Assembly: GCA_032433595.1 (NCBI GenBank)
Contig: JASWJB010000500.1
Coordinates: 1-21,785, forward strand
DNA length: 21,785 nucleotides
Direction: 5' to 3'
From: Conoideocrella luteorostrata
Lineage: Eukaryota; Ascomycota; Sordariomycetes; Hypocreales; Clavicipitaceae
A program made the translations under genes and the position numbers. Under the pieces are notes generated by a model. The model ran no database searches. It was not told the origin of the DNA and saw only the letters and a list, made by a program, of their open reading frames with translations. Positions 19,127 to 21,785 of this stretch are shown one piece after another; positions within the stretch are counted from its first letter, which is position 1; each line of letters begins with the position of its first letter.

Positions 19127-20428
19127 ATGACCGAAGACATCGACTCCATCGTCAAGGGCGCACCCGCCACCCCTACAAACCTCAAAAGCACTCCGGGATC
19201 CTCTCCTGTCGTTGCCGCGTCTGGCAAGCAAGGCGATCCTCTCAACCACGCCCCGAGCTCCCCTGCCATGGTGTATCTGAATCTTCTCATACTCGAAGCC
19301 TCTCTCCGAGCACAATTCCTCGAGCTCCGCGCTCGAAAACGACATCACACTTTCTTCCTGACACTGCTGACCCTCTGGGTCGCTTTCTTCGGTTACAAAC
19401 TGTACTTTGCCCCGCGTGAGGATGGCCGAGGCGTGGGAGGCTCTATCTACTGGGCGTTGGAAGGCGCGCAGAAGGTATGCTTCATGGGTGGCATCATCAC
19501 CGCAATTCTTGTTTGGGGGACTGGTATTTGGGACCGGGGAATCCGTTGGCCACGCCGATGGTTCGCTATATCCAATCGAGGCCTGCGGGGTTTCAATTGC
19601 AAGCTTGTCATCATACGGCGGCCGTGGTGGGCAGAGGCGCTGTCTACGATTGGCTTCTTCCTGACGTACGGCTTGTTGTCTCACACAGCCAGCTCCTCGT
19701 ATCGGCACGTTGAACCTGCGCTACTACGAGAGACGGAGAAGGAGCTCCAGATGGCTGGCGATGGCCATCCTATGCTGGTGCTGCCACACGATGAGGAGGA
19801 CAGAGGCGGCCATGAAGAGGATCTCGCACCCGGAGGCGACTACGTCAAGCTGCTTCTGCTGCCCAAGCCATTCTCCCCCACGTTCCGAGAGAACTGGGAA
19901 CTCTATCGAACGGAATACTGGGAAAGGGAAAATGAGCGTCGAGCCTTGCTTCGCCAAAAAGTCAAAGAGCATGATCGAAGAGCAACCAAACAGACGTACG
20001 GCTGGTTGTGGTGGCTGCCTTGGAGACAGGTTCCCCAGCGCAAACTGAACGCAGGAAACAAGTCTTTCCACCGTCACTCCGGCAGCGAGAAGGTGCGAAG
20101 GCATCGAAGTAATAGCAATCGCCGCCTCTCCGTGAGCTCTTCCCGGAGCCAGACACCGGCTTTGGAAATAGATGACGGTCAAATTACCCGTCGTCCCAGC
20201 TCAGCATCGGACAAGCGCCGCAAGAAGCAATCTTCCATGTCCATGTCCAAATCGAAGCGGTCTGGAACGGAGTCCCGCTCCGTCACGCCCGAGGCGCCGT
20301 CGCCACTGACAAAGGAAGCGACGGTGAAATCGGACGATTCTGCGCATGCCGAAGGCAGTAGGAGGGTGTTGCGGAGCGCTGGGCAGAAGTCCGCCAGGGG
20401 GTCGCCAGAGGCGGACATGGGTAGTTAA
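19127..20428 (+). CDS. SPO7: Spo7-like regulatory subunit of the Nem1-Spo7 phosphatase
   Basis: Spo7 binds the phosphatase Nem1 at the ER/nuclear envelope; the complex dephosphorylates the lipin Pah1, favouring diacylglycerol and storage lipid over phospholipid and controlling nuclear shape. Single exon, 433 aa. The conserved region starts with MVYLNLLILEASLRAQFLEL (residues 48-67), followed by membrane segments at about 74-94 and 114-135, with a weaker hydrophobic stretch at 170-186. A cytosolic domain includes DYVKLLLLPKPFSPTFRENWE (about 238-258). A Trp-rich stretch (W293, W295, W296, W299) precedes a basic Ser/Arg-rich tail (about 305-433) with candidate S/T-P sites at T343, T387, S392 and S426. 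Yeast Spo7 is 259 aa; the long tail is extra. The ATG at 19127 is the first in frame before the conserved part. Confidence 0.92.
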   Translation: MTEDIDSIVKGAPATPTNLKSTPGSSPVVAASGKQGDPLNHAPSSPAMVYLNLLILEASLRAQFLELRARKRHHTFFLTLLTLWVAFFGYKLYFAPREDGRGVGGSIYWALEGAQKVCFMGGIITAILVWGTGIWDRGIRWPRRWFAISNRGLRGFNCKLVIIRRPWWAEALSTIGFFLTYGLLSHTASSSYRHVEPALLRETEKELQMAGDGHPMLVLPHDEEDRGGHEEDLAPGGDYVKLLLLPKPFSPTFRENWELYRTEYWERENERRALLRQKVKEHDRRATKQTYGWLWWLPWRQVPQRKLNAGNKSFHRHSGSEKVRRHRSNSNRRLSVSSSRSQTPALEIDDGQITRRPSSASDKRRKKQSSMSMSKSKRSGTESRSVTPEAPSPLTKEATVKSDDSAHAEGSRRVLRSAGQKSARGSPEADMGS

Positions 20429-20882
20429 CCGGTAAGGGCATTTCTCGGCATATCAGACGTAGATAGAGCAGTAATTGTGAGAATGCCAGTTACGAGTACC
20501 AAGTTATCTGACCCAGATACGGTGTGTGCGGGTTGCTCTTTCTCACAACCAATCACGCAAGTACATGACGTGGAAGAAGGTTTAAAGATCCAGGCCGCCC
20601 CTCTGATAAAAAGCTCATATTGCATAGCTAGTACGTACAGTCTCATTTTAACCGACGCTTCAATCAGCGCCGAAGCACAAGGCGTATATGATCCCTTTCC
20701 AGTAGTATCGACTCCACGATATCCACGCCAATACATGCAGCCCCCAGTACTTCATATATCACACTAGTAGCATGCCTTTCGCTTCAACAGCCCACTCCAC
20801 AGACGTACGGTGTGCCTGTTTACCCCGGGGTTCCCAACACGCCCCCAGTTCTCTTATGGAGCGTCCCAGGGCGGCCCACCAC

Positions 20883-20908
20883 CCAGTTTATCCAGTTTAT
20901 CCAGTTAT
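20883..20908. repeat. CCAGTTTAT tandem repeat (about 3 units)
   Basis: Two exact 9-bp units (20883-20891, 20892-20900) and a third lacking one T (20901-20908). Confidence 0.8.
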
Positions 20909-20977
20909 CAGGGCTCGGAAAGTGCCGAAGCTCGGGGGGGCTGAGAGTCTGACAGATTCGCAATTTGAGACTTGAGT

Positions 20978-20997
20978 TTGTGTTGTTGTTGTTGTTG
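20978..20997. repeat. (TTG)n microsatellite
   Basis: About six TTG units in the SPO7 downstream spacer. Confidence 0.85.
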
Positions 20998-21306
20998 ATG
21001 TGGGGGAAATACGAGAGAGTCATGCGTTTGGTACGATGGTGTCGTCATGGTACTGTCGTTGGTACGAGGAGCTCGAGGGAGGCATGCCTGTATGCATAGC
21101 AGCTACGGAGTAGACTGAAGATACATCACGGGCTTTCCTTGCTTATCATGCGCAAGCTTTGTGAGCGATGCTTCTTGACTCGTACATCGGGACCCCAGCA
21201 TGGCATTCATCTGTTCATCAGCATTTCCAGAGGGCCCTGGCATAGTATTCCTATTTTTCTGTGACTGCACCGTTCTAGGCCAGCATGCTTTAGTACGGCA
21301 GCCCTA

Positions 21307-21340
21307 CCATCCCATCCACCCATCCATCCATCCATCCATC
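21307..21340. repeat. (CCAT)n microsatellite
   Basis: Imperfect CCAT tetranucleotide tract of about eight units, interrupted near its left end. Confidence 0.85.
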
Positions 21341-21638
21341 GACCCATTTGTGTCCTGCAACCACACATGTCACTCCAAATTACAATCAATGTCTTAACTG
21401 TGCAAGCGATACCTGTACCTGGTTCAACAGGCTATACTACTTTGCAGAAGGCTCGGAATACAGTCCCCGAGAGCCACAATGAAGTGATGTATTCCGAGCA
21501 CGTTGGGTAGACGTTCGGCTTTCTGGCCGTGACGTGATGTCATCCCTGCCTGGCTTAGAAAAAATAAAAGAAGGGCCGTACTATACAGAGTGTATCGTAG
21601 CACACATACGGAGTATACCAAATTCGTAAGAATGAGAA

Positions 21639-21649
21639 CCCCCCCCCCC
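21639..21649. repeat. 11-C homopolymer
   Basis: Run of 11 C residues followed by T4, 24 nt after a TACGGAGTA motif. Confidence 0.85.
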
Positions 21650-21706
21650 TTTTCTTCTGGGCCGGGCTGAGGAGTACTTTTTTCGTTATCAGACGGATGC
21701 CCTCTA

Positions 21707-21785
21707 GTACATACATGTATATATCTACCTACCTACTTACATACATACATAAATACATACGCACACGCACACACGCATATATATA
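21707..21785. repeat. Compound TACA/TACC/CA/TA microsatellite at window end
   Basis: Mixed tetranucleotide (TACA, TACC), CA/CG and TA simple repeats run to the last base. A tract of this kind could have stopped an assembly. Confidence 0.8.

Larger units (their letters stand above)
20429..21785. other. SPO7 3' flank and gene-free right end
   Basis: 1.36 kb with no supported gene on either strand. It presumably begins with the SPO7 3' UTR, then becomes rich in simple repeats listed separately. TACGGAGTA copies occur at 21104-21112 and 21607-21615, suggesting a promoter or spacer of a gene beyond the right edge. Confidence 0.6.

Noticed and set aside
18838..19419. 193-codon plus-strand frame overlapping SPO7
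   Set aside because: It is a different frame across the SPO7 leader and 5' coding region, with Arg/Ser/His/Pro-rich noise composition.

Overview
This 21.8 kb window reads as nuclear DNA of a filamentous ascomycete (Pezizomycotina). Sordariomycetes, possibly Hypocreales, is my best guess and is not proven. The reasons are: intron-containing genes with short introns (56-97 bp) carrying GTRNGT donors and CTRAC/CTAAC branch sites; well-separated genes with 0.6-2.3 kb spacers; protein architectures typical of moulds; and a short interspersed TACGGAGTA motif found only outside coding DNA. It begins in an 18-nt poly-C run and ends in a TA/CA microsatellite. One gene is cut by the left edge, so the window may be a complete assembly contig.

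Layout, left to right: (1) the 5' part of a secreted lactonase-family beta-propeller gene (minus), running off the left edge through an intron; (2) CHO2, phosphatidylethanolamine N-methyltransferase (minus, 3 exons, 971 aa), with two tiny uORFs just before its start; (3) a 2.3 kb spacer holding a 250-256 bp MITE-like element with perfect 23-bp terminal inverted repeats, and a separate perfect 21-bp palindrome; (4) TIF35/eIF3g (minus, 3 exons, 296 aa), divergent from (5) a small Pro/Gln/Tyr-rich protein with a C-terminal CYSTM-like cysteine segment (plus, 143 aa, internal 21-bp repeats); (6) a 2 kb spacer leading into a CSC1/OSCA-type mechanosensitive channel gene (plus, 2 exons, 1251 aa) with a start-overlapping uORF; (7) converging on it, an alpha/beta hydrolase of the CLD1/ABHD4-5 family with a mitochondrial-type leader (minus, 2 exons, 520 aa); (8) a 1.6 kb divergent promoter region rich in TACGGAGTA motifs; (9) SPO7, the regulatory subunit of the Nem1-Spo7 phosphatase (plus, 433 aa); (10) a gene-free, microsatellite-rich right end.

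Three of the seven genes belong to membrane phospholipid metabolism: CHO2 makes monomethyl-PE on the route to phosphatidylcholine, the CLD1-like enzyme remodels phospholipid acyl chains, and SPO7 controls the Pah1 lipin switch that in yeast represses phospholipid synthesis genes including CHO2. CSC1 senses membrane tension. Whether this proximity is conserved or accidental cannot be judged from one window.

I found no secondary-metabolite cluster, CRISPR array, rRNA, convincing tRNA or large transposon, and nothing I would call an entirely new system. The best leads are the MITE-like element, the interspersed motif, the palindrome and the uORF arrangements. All exon structures were inferred by hand from splice signals and protein-family expectations.
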